Assembly (NCBI GenBank): GCA_905250115.1
Contig: CAJNOI010000159.1
Coordinates: forward strand, 146,400-210,399
Length of the DNA stretch: 64,000 bases
Direction of reading: 5' to 3'
Source: Adineta steineri
Taxonomy: Eukaryota > Rotifera > Eurotatoria > Adinetida > Adinetidae
How positions within the stretch are numbered: the first letter of the stretch is position 1; each line of letters opens with the position of its first letter. Shown piece by piece: positions 1 through 11,700 of this stretch. The translations under genes were made by a program, and so were the position numbers. The notes below the pieces were generated by a model. That model ran no database searches and had not been told where the DNA came from. It saw nothing but the letters and a program-made list of their open reading frames with translations.

Positions 1-1276
1 TTAGAAAATTATCTCCAGTAAATAATACTTGTGCTAAATGATAATCACCATGAATACGAGTTTTAGTTACATTTATTTCTCGACTAGAGATTCTTTCTAG
101 TATACGAATTAACTCATTTTTCATTGATAAAATTTCTTTGGCTTCTTCTTGAACATCCTCGGGAAGTTTTTGTAAATTTTCTTTTAAATTTTGAAATACT
201 GTTTCAATCAAAGAGTGAATGGAAGCAAATAAGGAATGTTGATCATCGAGAGAATATTTCTCGGGATAAAAAGCGGAGAGTTCATTGTTTGACGATAAAG
301 CTTGATGCATTTGACCAGTACGATGACCTAATAAGCTGATTAATTTCGATGTAGTTTTATCGAATAGTTTTTTCAAATCTTCTGGTATTTCTTCATAGTC
401 AAGTGGATTAGTTAAACTACCTCTTAATTCCTTATTTATTGAAGTGATATCTGTATGCGAAAGAATGTTTAGACTAAAATCATCTAGTCGTTCCAGAATA
501 TAAATCCATCCATCACTAATACATGAAATATATTCCTGAATCATTCCTAATACTATTGTTTCTTTACCAAATTGCCGTTGAATACTACCAACATATTTTG
601 GAATGTGTCGAAAACTTGTTTCATTATTTAAAAATTGGTTTATTTCAACATCAGAATTGATAGAGCGATCAACATTGCGATAGATTTTGAGAAAGAAATC
701 TTGATCATAAATAATAGAAGTATTACTTTCTTCGGTTATAAATATTTTTGATGTCGAATTTAATTGTTCGTGAACGTATCTTTTCAAATTTGGGGTACTT
801 GTAAAGACTAGTTCACCGCTCTTTTGTTTTATTGTACAATTATTTGCCAAATTGGTAGCCAAAGCTTGTTGCGATCGACGATCATATACAGCATCGTACA
901 ATAATCCTTCTTTATTATCGATGTTTATTAAGGATATGATCGATTGAGAATAATTCTTTTGCAATTCAGAAGAGATATCGATTGGACTGAATGCAATTGG
1001 TAAGTGATAAATATCAGGAGAGCCATCATGATATGATATTTCTAGCAGAAGAAGATAAGCACTGTCTAATTCAGTGAACGGTAAAATGACATAATCAATT
1101 ATCTGGATGCTCTTCAAAGCATGTCCTTTCCCTCCAAACCAACGCATTTTAGTCACATAATTAGGAAGAATTTCATTTTGGAGTTTTTCTTTAATTTCTT
1201 TGTCTTCTACTATGTCATTCCACTGTTGTAGTTTGATTAGAGTTAGCTGTTGGTTATTATTCACTTGTAAATCCAT
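1..1276 (-). CDS. Maltokinase-like protein (partial, runs off the left edge)
   Basis: Reading the minus strand from the ATG at 1276 gives about 425 uninterrupted codons to the window edge. The product matches maltokinase (Mak), an aminoglycoside-phosphotransferase-fold enzyme that phosphorylates maltose to maltose-1-phosphate in the bacterial trehalose-to-glycogen (TreS-Mak-GlgE) route. Visible hallmarks are the N-terminal cap motif RWFGGKG (residues 45-51), a Lys-containing FLKIYRNVD segment, LGHRTGQMH, and the catalytic-loop motif RIHGDYHLAQVL (about 407-418) with its catalytic Asp. The metal-binding DFEGEP region would lie beyond the window. The ATG is the first Met after an in-frame stop, so this copy does not look fused to TreS on its N side. 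No intron is seen in 1.3 kb. Animals normally lack this enzyme, so bacterial transfer is likely; that is inference. Confidence 0.8.
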   Translation of the reverse strand, partial: MDLQVNNNQQLTLIKLQQWNDIVEDKEIKEKLQNEILPNYVTKMRWFGGKGHALKSIQIIDYVILPFTELDSAYLLLLEISYHDGSPDIYHLPIAFSPIDISSELQKNYSQSIISLINIDNKEGLLYDAVYDRRSQQALATNLANNCTIKQKSGELVFTSTPNLKRYVHEQLNSTSKIFITEESNTSIIYDQDFFLKIYRNVDRSINSDVEINQFLNNETSFRHIPKYVGSIQRQFGKETIVLGMIQEYISCISDGWIYILERLDDFSLNILSHTDITSINKELRGSLTNPLDYEEIPEDLKKLFDKTTSKLISLLGHRTGQMHQALSSNNELSAFYPEKYSLDDQHSLFASIHSLIETVFQNLKENLQKLPEDVQEEAKEILSMKNELIRILERISSREINVTKTRIHGDYHLAQVLFTGDNFL

Positions 1277-2099
1277 GATCTCAAATAAATATCTTTGAAT
1301 TAAGATAATTCCTGAGATGAAGAATAAACTGTATACTCTAGAAAATAAAATATACAATACAGTCAAAGGAAGTGAAGACAAAACATGATTATGTTGAAAG
1401 ACGTTTTTGTTGAGCTAATTCTCATTCATTGATAAGGTAACATCGATTAAATACATACTGAATAAATATGAAAATCGTTTTTTTCCTCTATGTACATCAA
1501 TATAATATAATAGGTGTTTTCGTGATCATTTTATGCGTCATTATTTTTTTCTGTTTCTTTTAGTTTGGTCATTCGGTATATTTTTGTTCTCTTACTTAGC
1601 TACAGATACGCATTCTTTTGGCTGTATTATTTGCCACGTGTAATATAATCAATGAATCGAAACATACAGTTTCATAATATGTGAATAATAATCGTTAAAA
1701 TCCGAAAATATAAATCAATCGAAATAAAAAGAAGGAGTATAAACAACTGTTTGAGCAGTTCCATTGAAAGTAACTTCATCTTGATGCTTTCTACATAGAC
1801 TAATAAATGATATCATTGTGAAGTTGATGTCACTAGTTGACGTTCTTGGATTTATTCTTTCCAGATTCTTGTTTTTCTTGATCGATCAGATAAAAGTTTT
1901 ATAAATTTATTATTATCGAAAACAATCACTTATGAACCTTCTTTTAAAGATTCTAAGTTGAATAATAAATTGATATTAATGAATTCTCAAAATAATATAT
2001 AGTAGAGATGTGTTATCTTATTTTTATTTGGCTTTATAACGAAGACAAATTATTTCCTATAATCGATAGATAAGTCTATTCTGATCGAAAAAAAAAGAA
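1277..2099. other. Non-coding A/T-rich stretch
   Basis: This holds the upstream region of the maltokinase (-) and the downstream region of the SET-domain gene (-). I see no convincing coding segment, RNA gene or repeat in it. Confidence 0.5.
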
Positions 2100-2941
2100 C
2101 TACATGATTAATCTTGATGTTCTACATGCTTCACAAATCATCTGTTTCTCTGAAGATGGAATAAACCATCCTTTACATTCGAATTTTTTGCATTTAAGTT
2201 CTTTAATCAAGTTCATGTAGGATAGATCAATTTTTCCATTTGATTCATTGAAACAACGTGCACAATCACAACTAAAAAAGAATTCTTCTTTTAATCGTTG
2301 TTTTCTTTTTTCTTGACTCTTTATAATTTCATCAGGATGAATATCTTCTTTTTGATAAAGTTCATAATCACGTTCCAAATAACTGTAACATACTTCGTCA
2401 CCTTTTTTTAGTGAACGTGTTGCAAAATATACAACATCACCAACATGAAGATTTTCTCGATCTTCTTGAACTGGAAAACGTGCTAAATTTGGTGAACATG
2501 AATGATTAACAAAAGCAGCAGATGGATACATTCCCATTGCATATGTTTGAGGTGGATAAGTATATCCTTCTAATTTAAAAGTTATATGAAACAATGCATT
2601 AATCTCTTCAATACAAACAAGAATAAATACTTTTTGTAATAAAAATTTGATAATATTATTAGGAACATTTAAAAATGAATATGAACGAGTTATTTCACTA
2701 AACCATTGGTCAAAATTATTTATTTGAACTTCTTCAACATTTGTACTTTTTGGAAGAAATAATTGAATAAAATTAATTAATTCATCATTATCTTTTATTC
2801 GATTAGGAATTAATTTCATTAATATATATTCAGTTAATAGTTTAGCTATGATTTCAAATTCATTTTTCTTTTCTTGTGTGAATTCATCAAAATGTGATAA
2901 TGATATCCAGATATCATCAATTGACATCTCGTTTGATTTTT
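2100..2941 (-). CDS. SET-domain (SMYD-type) protein, 5' end lost in assembly gap
   Basis: The frame stays open from the stop at 2100 to the gap at 2942, so the N-terminus is missing. It carries the C-terminal half of a SET domain and the post-SET cysteines of the SMYD lysine-methyltransferase family. NHSCSPN is the cofactor/substrate-binding motif, GDEVCYSYLERD ends the SET fold, and FFFSCDCARCFN plus two further CxxC-type pairs are post-SET zinc ligands. SMYD proteins use S-adenosylmethionine to methylate lysines of histones and other proteins. The MYND zinc finger and the first half of SET would be upstream, inside or beyond the gap. Met 2927 is only an internal Met, because the frame continues upstream of it. 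An exact substrate cannot be assigned. Confidence 0.75.
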
Positions 2942-2951
2942 NNNNNNNNNN
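2942..2951. other. Assembly gap (10 N)
   Basis: Ten N between two truncated, divergently oriented genes. Both lack their N-terminal parts, so the true missing sequence must be much longer than 10 bases, or the join is wrong. Confidence 0.95.
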
Positions 2952-3646
2952 TCATCATTTCTATGTAATTCAAAACCTAAACGTATTCTTATTGTTGGTC
3001 TTGGTGGTGGAATATGGCCTATGCTTATTCGACATTATTTTCCATTGATTATTATTGATGTAGTCGAAGTTGATCAAACAGTTATTGAATTAGCTCGAGA
3101 TTTTTTTAAACTTGCAGAACAAACTATGAATAAATATTTTCACGTTTGTTTCATTTTTAAATATTATTCAACTCTTTAAATCTATTTATTTCTTTATAGA
3201 TCATTGCAGATGATGGGTATCGTTATGTGAATGAAACAGCTTATCGATATGATATGATTTTTATCGATGCATTTTTAGAAGATACAATACCTTCTCAGAT
3301 CAATAATCGACAATTTTTTCTCAAGTTACATGAAATTTTACATGATGATGGTTGTTTAATAACAAATGTCAATATTCCAACAACTATTGCTTTTAATCGA
3401 ATTGTTCAAACACTTTCTTCAATATTTGAATCAAATATTTTATTGGCTCATACGAATACGATTGAGAATGCACGTGTGATTATTTCGGGCAATGAACCGT
3501 CGTTAAGATTAATTTCTTCAAAAACAGAAACGATTCGACAAGCTGAAAGATTCGAAATAGATGCATGTTTAGAGTTTAGTCTTTCACGTCTAATCTCTGT
3601 GGCATATCAAGGTTTAATCAACAATACAACATTGAAAAATTTCTAG
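2952..3646 (+). CDS. Spermidine-synthase-like methyltransferase-fold protein, 5' end lost in gap
   Basis: Two exons are visible: 2952-3143 (open at the gap) and 3200-3646, separated by a 56 bp intron (3144-3199, GT..TAG). Splicing restores a Rossmann fold of the polyamine biosynthesis type. PKRILIVGLGGGIWP is the nucleotide-binding glycine loop, the acidic VVEVDQ segment would bind the adenosyl ribose, IIADDGYRYV is the second acidic loop, and YDMIFIDAF is motif IV. Family members transfer aminopropyl groups from decarboxylated SAM to putrescine or spermidine, but METTL13-like methyltransferases look alike. The N-terminal beta-domain is missing and I cannot see the polyamine-site residues well enough to claim the reaction. 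The C-terminus ends at TAG 3644-3646. Confidence 0.65.
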
Positions 3647-6001
3647 TGGATGAATGTAGAATGATCGTATCGATATTAAAATTCTCATTCATACGTATAC
3701 TCTGTTGTCTTTTATGAATTTTAATCATCTTTAGAAATAAAGTGTGATTTACAAGTTTTAGCCAATTTTAGAAAGACTATTTTCTTGCTGAGGCTGAATG
3801 TGATATCCATCTTCATTTCAAAGATATAGATACAAAATTCTACATTAGTATGATCTTCTACGATATATTAACATGAAAAATAAAGCTACCAAAAAGATAA
3901 TTGAATGACTTTTTTTCCTCGATGTAATATCACACGTAAATATTTGAGTTTATTCCGAAAACACGTAAAAAATTACAAAATTTTCTTTGTTTCTTTTTTT
4001 CAGCATTATCAAAACAGACAATTTCTTTCATCATATATATACTTGATTAGGATGCTGATATGCATGAGCGAATCTTGGGTTTTTGAGGATAGGAAAATCT
4101 TTCGCTTCGGAATTAACACCAAGATATGGAATAAATGGGTATTGATGTACAATTTCTCACGAATTATTTCGTTTGTAATATTGCGGTCCATAATTTATGT
4201 AATTTTCCTTTCTAACAGCAACATTATCATAATGATAACTATAGTTTTCGTAGGTGAGAATGAATAACAATTTTAACATTATTTCTTATCAACCATGACC
4301 AACAGGACAAGAAAACAACTTCATCAAACAAACGGTAGTAATATGAGTGTAACGGACGTGAGTGATGAGTTTCTCACCTTTATCCACACCCTCGAATTTT
4401 GAAGTAATTAAAATACATAAGGATGTTTTCGTTTGATCTTTGATATTTTATTTCAATAAGTTAAATTTATCTGTATATGAAAAAAAATTTGTTTTATTTA
4501 TAGCTGCTTCGTAACATGAGAAATACATACATAGATATAGAATATTATTTGACTCGTTTAATGAGTTATATCTTTTATTTGCTTGATACAAGAACAATAC
4601 AATGGATCCAATCAAGGCAGTATGCACCATCTTGATTGTTACAATATAAGAGAATCGATAATTACATATCACTCACACTTATACTATAAATTTATCTCAT
4701 ATATTGATCTTTTTCCTCTAAAAATCTCTTTTTTTCCTCGTTTTCGCTACCTTTGTCTCAACACTCTGCGGTTGATAGATAAAATTGACTGAAAAACTCA
4801 CAGATCATATTATTTAGCGTGTTTCTCCATATGAACATCAATAATACAGCAAACAGAGTTTTCAATCATATACTACAGAAAGATATCAGAATAAATATTT
4901 TAGCATGCATCAATACCAATGCTGACATTGCAATTGTTTTTTTTTGGTGTACAAGAAAAAAGGGTGGTTTTCATAAACTAATCTTTTCCTCACAATATTA
5001 TACTAAATTCTCATATTAAGGAAGTATATGTCTGGCAACGTTTCTAGGAGAGAATAGTGCATTAATTTCTGAAAAATCGCTTTCTTCATTATTTCAATGC
5101 GCAAAACTCAAGAGTAAAAGCTTTGATTTCGATGTATTCTTATACAGATATTAGTTATATTCTTTGTAATATTTCCGATCACATATCGCCAGCAGTAAAT
5201 TGAGAATTTATTTTTAATATTTTATTTTCTATCATCTCAACGTAATTTTTACGCTAGTGTAACTACGTTCTCTTTACCTTTTTCAATTACCTTTTATTTA
5301 CGTGAAAAACTTCATTTCTAACATATTCTTTTTTTTAAACAAGCGTATCTTAATGAAACCCAAAATGTGTTTGATGTTTTCTACAAATTGCGTATTGACA
5401 TACATCGCTCTCAGTTTTCAGTAGAAAATATCTGTATCTGTAAAATTGCTCGTTTCTTTTCCTATACCATGACACACAAGAAAATACGTATATTTTACGC
5501 ACGGACAAATGTTACGTGTGTGTCTGTCTGTTTACGTCTTTTGTAATGAACGTACTATCGTACAAATTTTCGCTATCTACGAAAACAACTAAATATATTT
5601 GTTTTCCAGTTACGTAATTTGTTGTTCAGTTATGCAACTTGTTTATAGGGTAGTTTTTTTATTTTATCAAGACACATTCGAACTCAACTCTCGATGAACT
5701 ACTTGCAATATCTATTCGCTAAGAAGTTTTCTTTGTTAATTTTTCTGTTCTTAAACGAGTTTTCTCTGAGAAAGACTTATACTTTTTTCTTTTGGAAAAG
5801 TAGGTATGTTAACGTCTAGAGTTCATGTAAGTTGATTCTGATTAAGTAGTGTTAGCACGAACAAAAGTCATTGAAATCCTGAGCTTCGTTAAAGATTGGT
5901 ATTTGCAGGAAATTCTTGTAATATAGAACAACCGAACGCGGGAATTTCAAACCTATTTCTTATCTTTTTTTGTAGAAATACTTGTATCACAATAGAAATT
6001 C
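3647..6001. other. Long non-coding stretch
   Basis: About 2.3 kb of A/T-rich sequence without a credible gene. Short open frames at 3905-4267 (+) and 4448-5019 (both strands) are full of Phe/Ile/Tyr/Lys and match no motif I know. It contains one member of the dispersed hairpin family near 4343-4396. Confidence 0.5.
4343..4396. repeat. Dispersed G-rich/C-rich hairpin element (degenerate)
   Basis: A GAGTGTAACGGACGTGAGTG arm is followed by TTTATCCACACCCTCGA. The right end matches the family terminus; the left arm is poorly preserved. Confidence 0.4.
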
Positions 6002-6994
6002 ATGGCCGATAAACCTACTGCCGATCCTGCTGCTGACACTGATATTGACGCCAGTGACCCCATTACTTCATCCGCCACTGCCACCGACACCGCTGTTGCC
6101 ATCGCTCCTGCTAATGCTGCCGCTACTGCCACCGACACCACTGCCGCTCCTACCACCGACACTACTGCCGCCGACACCACTGCCGCCCCTACCGCCGACA
6201 CCACTGCCACCGACACCGCTGCCGTCACCGCTTCCGCTAATGCTGCAGCCACTGCCACCGACTCCGCTGCCGTCATCGCTCCAGCCACTACTGCTGCCGC
6301 CGCTCCTGCTACTCCTGTCCCCAAAGCTGAAAAAAAAGAACGGAGTCCGGTCCATGGTTATTACGATCTCCCTGTTCTTTCACTAGAAGAAGCGACAGAA
6401 AAACTCATTAAGGTGATTCCTGATATCGCAGCGTATGTAGCCACTGCGAAGAAGGATTGTAATAAAGAATCAACTTTATTAACAGTGGATGAGTCTGCTG
6501 CAATATATCTTTACACCATGGCTTCACCTGTCGTCTGGTATCTTAACGACGCTTTTCAAACAGAAAAGCGACGCGTACTAAAACCATGGTTATCTTACTT
6601 AAAACTTTTTGTCAATGCTATAGAGAAGTTACCATCAACAACGAAAACTCTTTGGCGTAGTCTTGCTACTGACAATCCTTTAATATTTTATGAAGGTGCT
6701 GCTTATACATGGTGGAATATTACTTCATGTTCGCTGAATGTCAAAATGACTCAATATTATTTAAATAGACAAATAGCAACTGTATTTGCCATTAATGCTA
6801 TTAATGCCAAAGATATCTCCAAATTTTCGGCATATCCAGACGAGCAAGAAGTTGTTCTGATACCCGGTACTCGACTCAGTGTTGTAGGCGGACCCCTTCA
6901 CTTCAGGGATCACTTCACAATCGTACATATGCAAGAAGAAGAAAACAGCTCGCCCACCCAAACAGTTAACAAGGATGGTGAAAGCACAAAATAG
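6002..6994 (+). CDS. ADP-ribosyltransferase (ecto-ART-like) with low-complexity leader
   Basis: A single 330-residue frame beginning at ATG 6002. Residues 1-110 are an Ala/Thr/Asp/Pro-rich leader encoded by imperfect GCC-ACC-GAC-type repeats. Residues 115-300 resemble the arginine-specific mono-ADP-ribosyltransferase fold. LTVDESAAIYLYT precedes the core, LWRS holds the candidate catalytic Arg, WWNITSCS is the Ser-containing strand, and DEQEVVLIPGTRLSV carries the ExE motif (E-Q-E) of R-S-ExE ARTs, followed by the usual LIP strand. Such enzymes move ADP-ribose from NAD+ to arginine. No signal peptide is visible, so the protein is probably intracellular. The leader is clearly more G/C-rich than its surroundings and is open in several frames on both strands. 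Confidence 0.75.
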   Translation: MADKPTADPAADTDIDASDPITSSATATDTAVAIAPANAAATATDTTAAPTTDTTAADTTAAPTADTTATDTAAVTASANAAATATDSAAVIAPATTAAAAPATPVPKAEKKERSPVHGYYDLPVLSLEEATEKLIKVIPDIAAYVATAKKDCNKESTLLTVDESAAIYLYTMASPVVWYLNDAFQTEKRRVLKPWLSYLKLFVNAIEKLPSTTKTLWRSLATDNPLIFYEGAAYTWWNITSCSLNVKMTQYYLNRQIATVFAINAINAKDISKFSAYPDEQEVVLIPGTRLSVVGGPLHFRDHFTIVHMQEEENSSPTQTVNKDGESTK

Positions 6995-7524
6995 TTATTC
7001 GCAAAAATTATCAACACCATTTTGAACATTGTACTTTACGCTAATCAGGAAATGTACTTTTTTTTCTTTCTCGTATGCTGTACAGAGGGTGTTAGTGTGC
7101 TTCCCACACTTACATCCACATCGTCTCATCCTATTAGATTGTAGAAATTGAATCGAAAGCAATTTGTAAATTTGAAAATATATTCTTATTAATAAAATCA
7201 ATACATAAAACCGATTGAAGTTAATGTGAAAATTACGAGTATGATGTGATGTTTGGATGTAACATTTATTGAAGATATGATAACATTATTAAGTATTAAA
7301 GTAACTTGAGTATCGAAAGTAATTGATATGAAGCAACTCTTTCATGACATCTTCATTATAATCACCTTCTCAGTTATTTATCTTTATTATCTAGAAACAG
7401 TAAGAAAGTGGATTGAACACATAGTGCACACGTGATATATTGTGAGGATGAAAAGATGAAGATGATAATCCTCTCTGTTTATTCGTATAAAAGCACACGC
7501 TATATATAGGATGGTGGAACACCC

Positions 7525-7665
7525 TGTAAGGGAAATGTCCAACATGAGATCAAGGGAACAAGATGAGGAAAAGTCCCATAACATATAGCGTCACATAGAT
7601 AGATGATAGAAGAGGAGAAATCCATATAACATAACTAAAGGAAAAATCCATGAACGATAGAGAAA
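7525..7665. repeat. Degenerate short repeat, GGAAAARTCCAT-AACATA type
   Basis: Four related segments start near 7528, 7565, 7611 and 7637. Each reads roughly GGAAA-A/G-TCC followed by an AT-AACATA-like tail. Spacing is irregular (27-46 bp), so this is a decayed array or a chance local bias. Confidence 0.3.
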
Positions 7666-7914
7666 AGAACGAGAACATATATAGAAGAAGATGAATCACA
7701 CGATATGTCATATATGTATATGTAACAACAGAACGAAAGAAACTATACATATATGACGTGAGAAAAAGGTGATGATACCACCTAACAATATAGTTTAAGA
7801 GAAACGAGCACGTCAATAGACTACCTGTTCTTTTATATACATGGAAAATAAATTATTAAGCGTCATAGGGAACATCAATCAGGATCACATACATAGCAAG
7901 TTAAGATTGGCCAT

Positions 7915-7992
7915 CTTGAGGGTAGGTGTGGATGATATGCTAGTCTTTCACTCACACTAACGTCGATACTCTCACCTACACCGATACCCTTG
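7915..7992. repeat. Dispersed G-rich/C-rich hairpin element
   Basis: TTGAGGGTAGGTGTGGAT on the left and CTCACCTACACCGATACCC on the right are approximately complementary around a loop containing CACTCACAC. Confidence 0.6.
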
Positions 7993-8159
7993 GATTTTGC
8001 TGATTCTTAAAGGAAAGAATCAGCGGTTATTTCTTTTGATTAACTTACTGCACCATTATTGTCTACTAGCAGAGACCCGTGCAAAATGCACGAGAGTTTT
8101 CATAAATACGAGTGTTTTTCACAAAAGGCAAGCCAACTATCAACGATGCTCTTACAAAC

Positions 8160-8425
8160 TACACCATCCCGTCTCACCCTATGTCACGCACTCTCAACCA
8201 TTTCCACTTTCTCTCACCCATTCCCATTTACTTCCACTCGCTCTTACCCTACTCCAATCATTTCCACCCACGTCTACTCTATTTCACCCAATCCACCCAC
8301 TTCTACCCTGTATCACCCACTTCTACCATGTTTCACCCAGTGCACCCACTTCTACTCCATCTCCACCCAATCCACTCACTCCTATCATATTTCACCCACC
8401 CTAACCCTACTTCACCGACTTTCAA
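8160..8425 (+). repeat. C-rich (CACCCACTTCTACC)n degenerate array
   Basis: About 265 bp of almost purine-free plus strand built from variants of TTTCACCCA, CCACCCACTTCTACC and similar words. The cleanest part (8285-8380) has CACCCACTTCTAC spaced by 20-30 bp. The complementary strand is GGGTG-rich and resembles a degenerate telomere-like repeat. All three forward frames are open across it because the composition lacks stop codons. Confidence 0.6.
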
Positions 8426-8738
8426 TGATTCCATCTACGCTCAAGTTATAAGAATGCTAACTGATGATTTTTTAACCTTTGACCTTTAATTCGGTAGCAG
8501 ACAGGCACACATTCAACATTAGTATATAGATGAATATGACAAAAAATAGTTTTCTTTGTTGTTTGACTGTGATTCAGAATCGTCTGCGTCATGCCTTTTG
8601 ACGAACGTGACATTAAACGCTTTGGCTATCTCTCATTTGTCACGATCCTTTCATAATATATTTGTGTCTGAGAAATTTTGCGCAGTTACCTTCGCTCATT
8701 CCAAATCACATACCGTTTTTCTACTTACTAGCATAAAA

Positions 8739-11700
8739 ATGTTTTATTGTCGTGGCAGTGAAAAGTCTTTGATCGTAATGCTTTATTTCTTGATTTTGCT
8801 ATCAAGTTTATCTGTTCAAAATGCGTTTTATTTATTAAATACAGAAGACAATGACAATGTGGAGTATTATGATTGTATCTTGTTGGAAAATGTTCCCTAT
8901 TGTCGACGACCCGATTTTCCTGTTAGTTTAAATCGGGATAATGGTACAGTTCAGTGTTATCACGGCGGTACTCTCAAAAGTTTTGAAACACTACGTCGTG
9001 CAAAGAGAACACCAAACTCGATTATCCATAGATCTCGTTCAAGCATAGAAAAAGGTGAAGAATATGCTCTTTACTTGGCTGGTCAAATGAATTCTAGTTC
9101 TCTCTGCGAATGTCGAACGCGGAGTTTCGGAAAAAATTGTGAATATCAAATAATTGGTGGCAAAAATCACGTAACATTTGCAGATAGTCGCACATGGCAA
9201 AATGATGAAAAGAAGAAAAATCGCTTTCATATGCATGCCTACCAAAAGACTTTATGTTATACAACCCTTACATGTGATTATGGACTGCTCTGTATAGATT
9301 GGCGTGATATCTGTGACGGACGACAACAATGCATGAATGGAACTGATGAAGAAGCATGTGATCTTCTTGAATTCAATGAATGTGAAGATGATGAATATCG
9401 TTGTTCCAATGGAATGTGCATACCAGAAATATACTTTCTTGATGGTAAGTGATATAAGTATTTCACAGTAGATAAAGAGCTTACACAAGTACATATAGGT
9501 GAATATGATTGTATGGATTATTCTGATGAACGACAACCATTTGATCACAGTACATGTGCCTATCAAGCAGACACTTTCAATTGTGACGAACATATATGTT
9601 CCATCACTCAATGGTCATGTGGAGAGGGTCAGTGTATTGATGAGAAAAATCGATATCAATGGCAAGAATCTTCTATAACGAAAATAACACAATGCCATTC
9701 AATGCGTGAATATATGTTTATGTGCGAACTTAGTCATCATTATAAAATGTGGACATCGATTAATGGTACATGTTATACTTTAACTGTTTTCAATGAAATC
9801 AATGAAGGATGGAACAAGCGCAATCTAACAACGGATGAATATAGTCAATATTTAATCAAATGTGCTCTCTCGGATGGTCTAGAACAAGGTTGTGCTTGCA
9901 AAGGACAAACTTGTACGCAACACATAGCTAAGAGCAGTTCATCTTCGATCAAGTATCCATCGAGAGGACTGTTGGCTCCTTATCTAACTGCTCATTATAA
10001 TATCGATCGAAAATGGCCTGGAAATAAGCAACCTGATTTTTATATGCTGAAGGGAAGTATTAGATGCCGTGGATATACTGCACAGATACCTGCTGATCAG
10101 CCTATTCGGTTAGAAAACTCCATTGATATGACTTATATGGCACTTGAAAACATGTTTTGCAATATTTCACAAATTGTGATATATGGAGATGAATCTCAAT
10201 TCCACGCCTTATGCTACACAAATAATTCACGCACGCTGGGAAAAGGATTACCATATGCATTCGTCGATGTATGCAAACAATGTATTTCACAATATCGCAT
10301 TAATGATGGTATACGGAATTGTCATAATGGTGAAGATGAATTACTACAACAAAAAAACACTTGTACTAAAAGTGTTCGTCGTCACAGATTTCGTTGCTCC
10401 TATGAACAGGATACATGTTTGGTTGTGGGAACCCTCGGCGACTCTGTTAAACATTGTAATCAAAGTAATGATGAGTATGTCTCTGGGAGAGGTCGATCTC
10501 TATCAACAACAGTGTGTGCGCAGGTTAACGATGATGGATGTCGTTTCTTAGTCGAGTATATCTTGACTTCACAAAATAATTTCAACAGTAGCAGAGAAAT
10601 GAGTACAAAAATTCAAATGCCCTTTCGTTTTTACTGCAATACTTTTTGGAATTTAGCAGATAAATTTGATGAATCATTGCCAGTATGTCAGAATTGGACA
10701 TGTGCCCAAGATGAATATCAATGTAACAATGGTCAATGTATACAGAAGAATTACATGTGTGACACTGAATGGGACTGTGCTGATGGTTCTGATGAATTAT
10801 TTTACATCGAGCATCTCAGTTATCATAATAAATTGATCAATCTGACACAAAATCAAACAGCATGTGCTATGGACAAAAATATCAAAGCACAGCTATTCGA
10901 TAATGTTTGTAATACTTCTTCAGAATATGCATGCCTCTTGATTAACTTCACACAACAATCAGATGTTCGTTTTACTCGTCCATGTATTAAGATTAGTCAA
11001 ATAGGCGATAATATAATTGATTGTTTAGGTGGCCTTGATGAAAGAAATACTCTCACTCATTGTTCTGGTATGGGCCCACTTGGCTATGCTTTTCAATGTC
11101 GATCAACGCCAAATGTGTGCATCGAAGATCATTACTTATGTAGAAGCACAAGTCGATGTTCTGACTACAACGATGACATGGCGCTATGCGGACATCACGA
11201 TAAAGAATGCTCTCATTTAACAGATGCACTCTGCATTAATGGCACTTGTCTTAAGCATGCTCGATGTAATGGAAAGATCGAATGTGACTATGGTGAAGAT
11301 GAATATTGGTGCAGAACAAATACGATATCAACTGACTCAATGCAATATCGTCTGTCGAAACGGTTGGCTCAATTGAAAAGAAACAGATACATTGGATTAC
11401 CAAAGTATCCAGCTACAAGTAACAGAACGAAAACTACCGTTATTGAACAACAAAAAGCTACTCCCAAACAAAGTGTTATTGTGGATTCAGATCCTTCGAT
11501 TGCTTCATTCATATGTAATCGTGGAGTTGCTGTTTCTTATCATACAAATACGACTATATGCTTCTGTCCTCCATCATATTACGGAGAATATTGTCAATAT
11601 CATAGTGATCGTATTACAAACTATGCTTATCTTAATGTTTCACATTCTTCTTATGCACAACCAACAATAGATAAAAATATCACGATCAAAGTACTCGTTC

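Larger units (their letters stand above)
6995..8738. other. Non-coding stretch with repeats
   Basis: Between the ART gene and the receptor gene. It holds a degenerate GGAAAA-TCC repeat (7525-7665), a hairpin element (7915-7992) and a C-rich array (8160-8425). Open frames here (7387-7816 minus, 7997-8489 plus) follow the repeat composition and are not supported as genes. Confidence 0.5.

Noticed and set aside
3905-4267. 120-codon open frame on the plus strand
   Set aside because: Composition is Phe/Ile/Tyr/Lys/Arg typical of translated A/T-rich DNA, with no motif and no supporting splice or domain context.
5953-6386. Open frames overlapping the ART leader on both strands
   Set aside because: They are translations of the GCC/ACC/GAC repeat in other frames; only the frame continuing into the ART fold is supported.
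7387-7816. Minus-strand hydrophobic open frames
   Set aside because: They overlap a degenerate repeat and low-complexity purine-rich DNA; hydrophobicity follows from T-rich codons.
7997-8489. Three overlapping plus-strand frames rich in Ser/Thr/Pro/His
   Set aside because: All three frames are open because the C-rich array lacks stop codons; no start context or domain.
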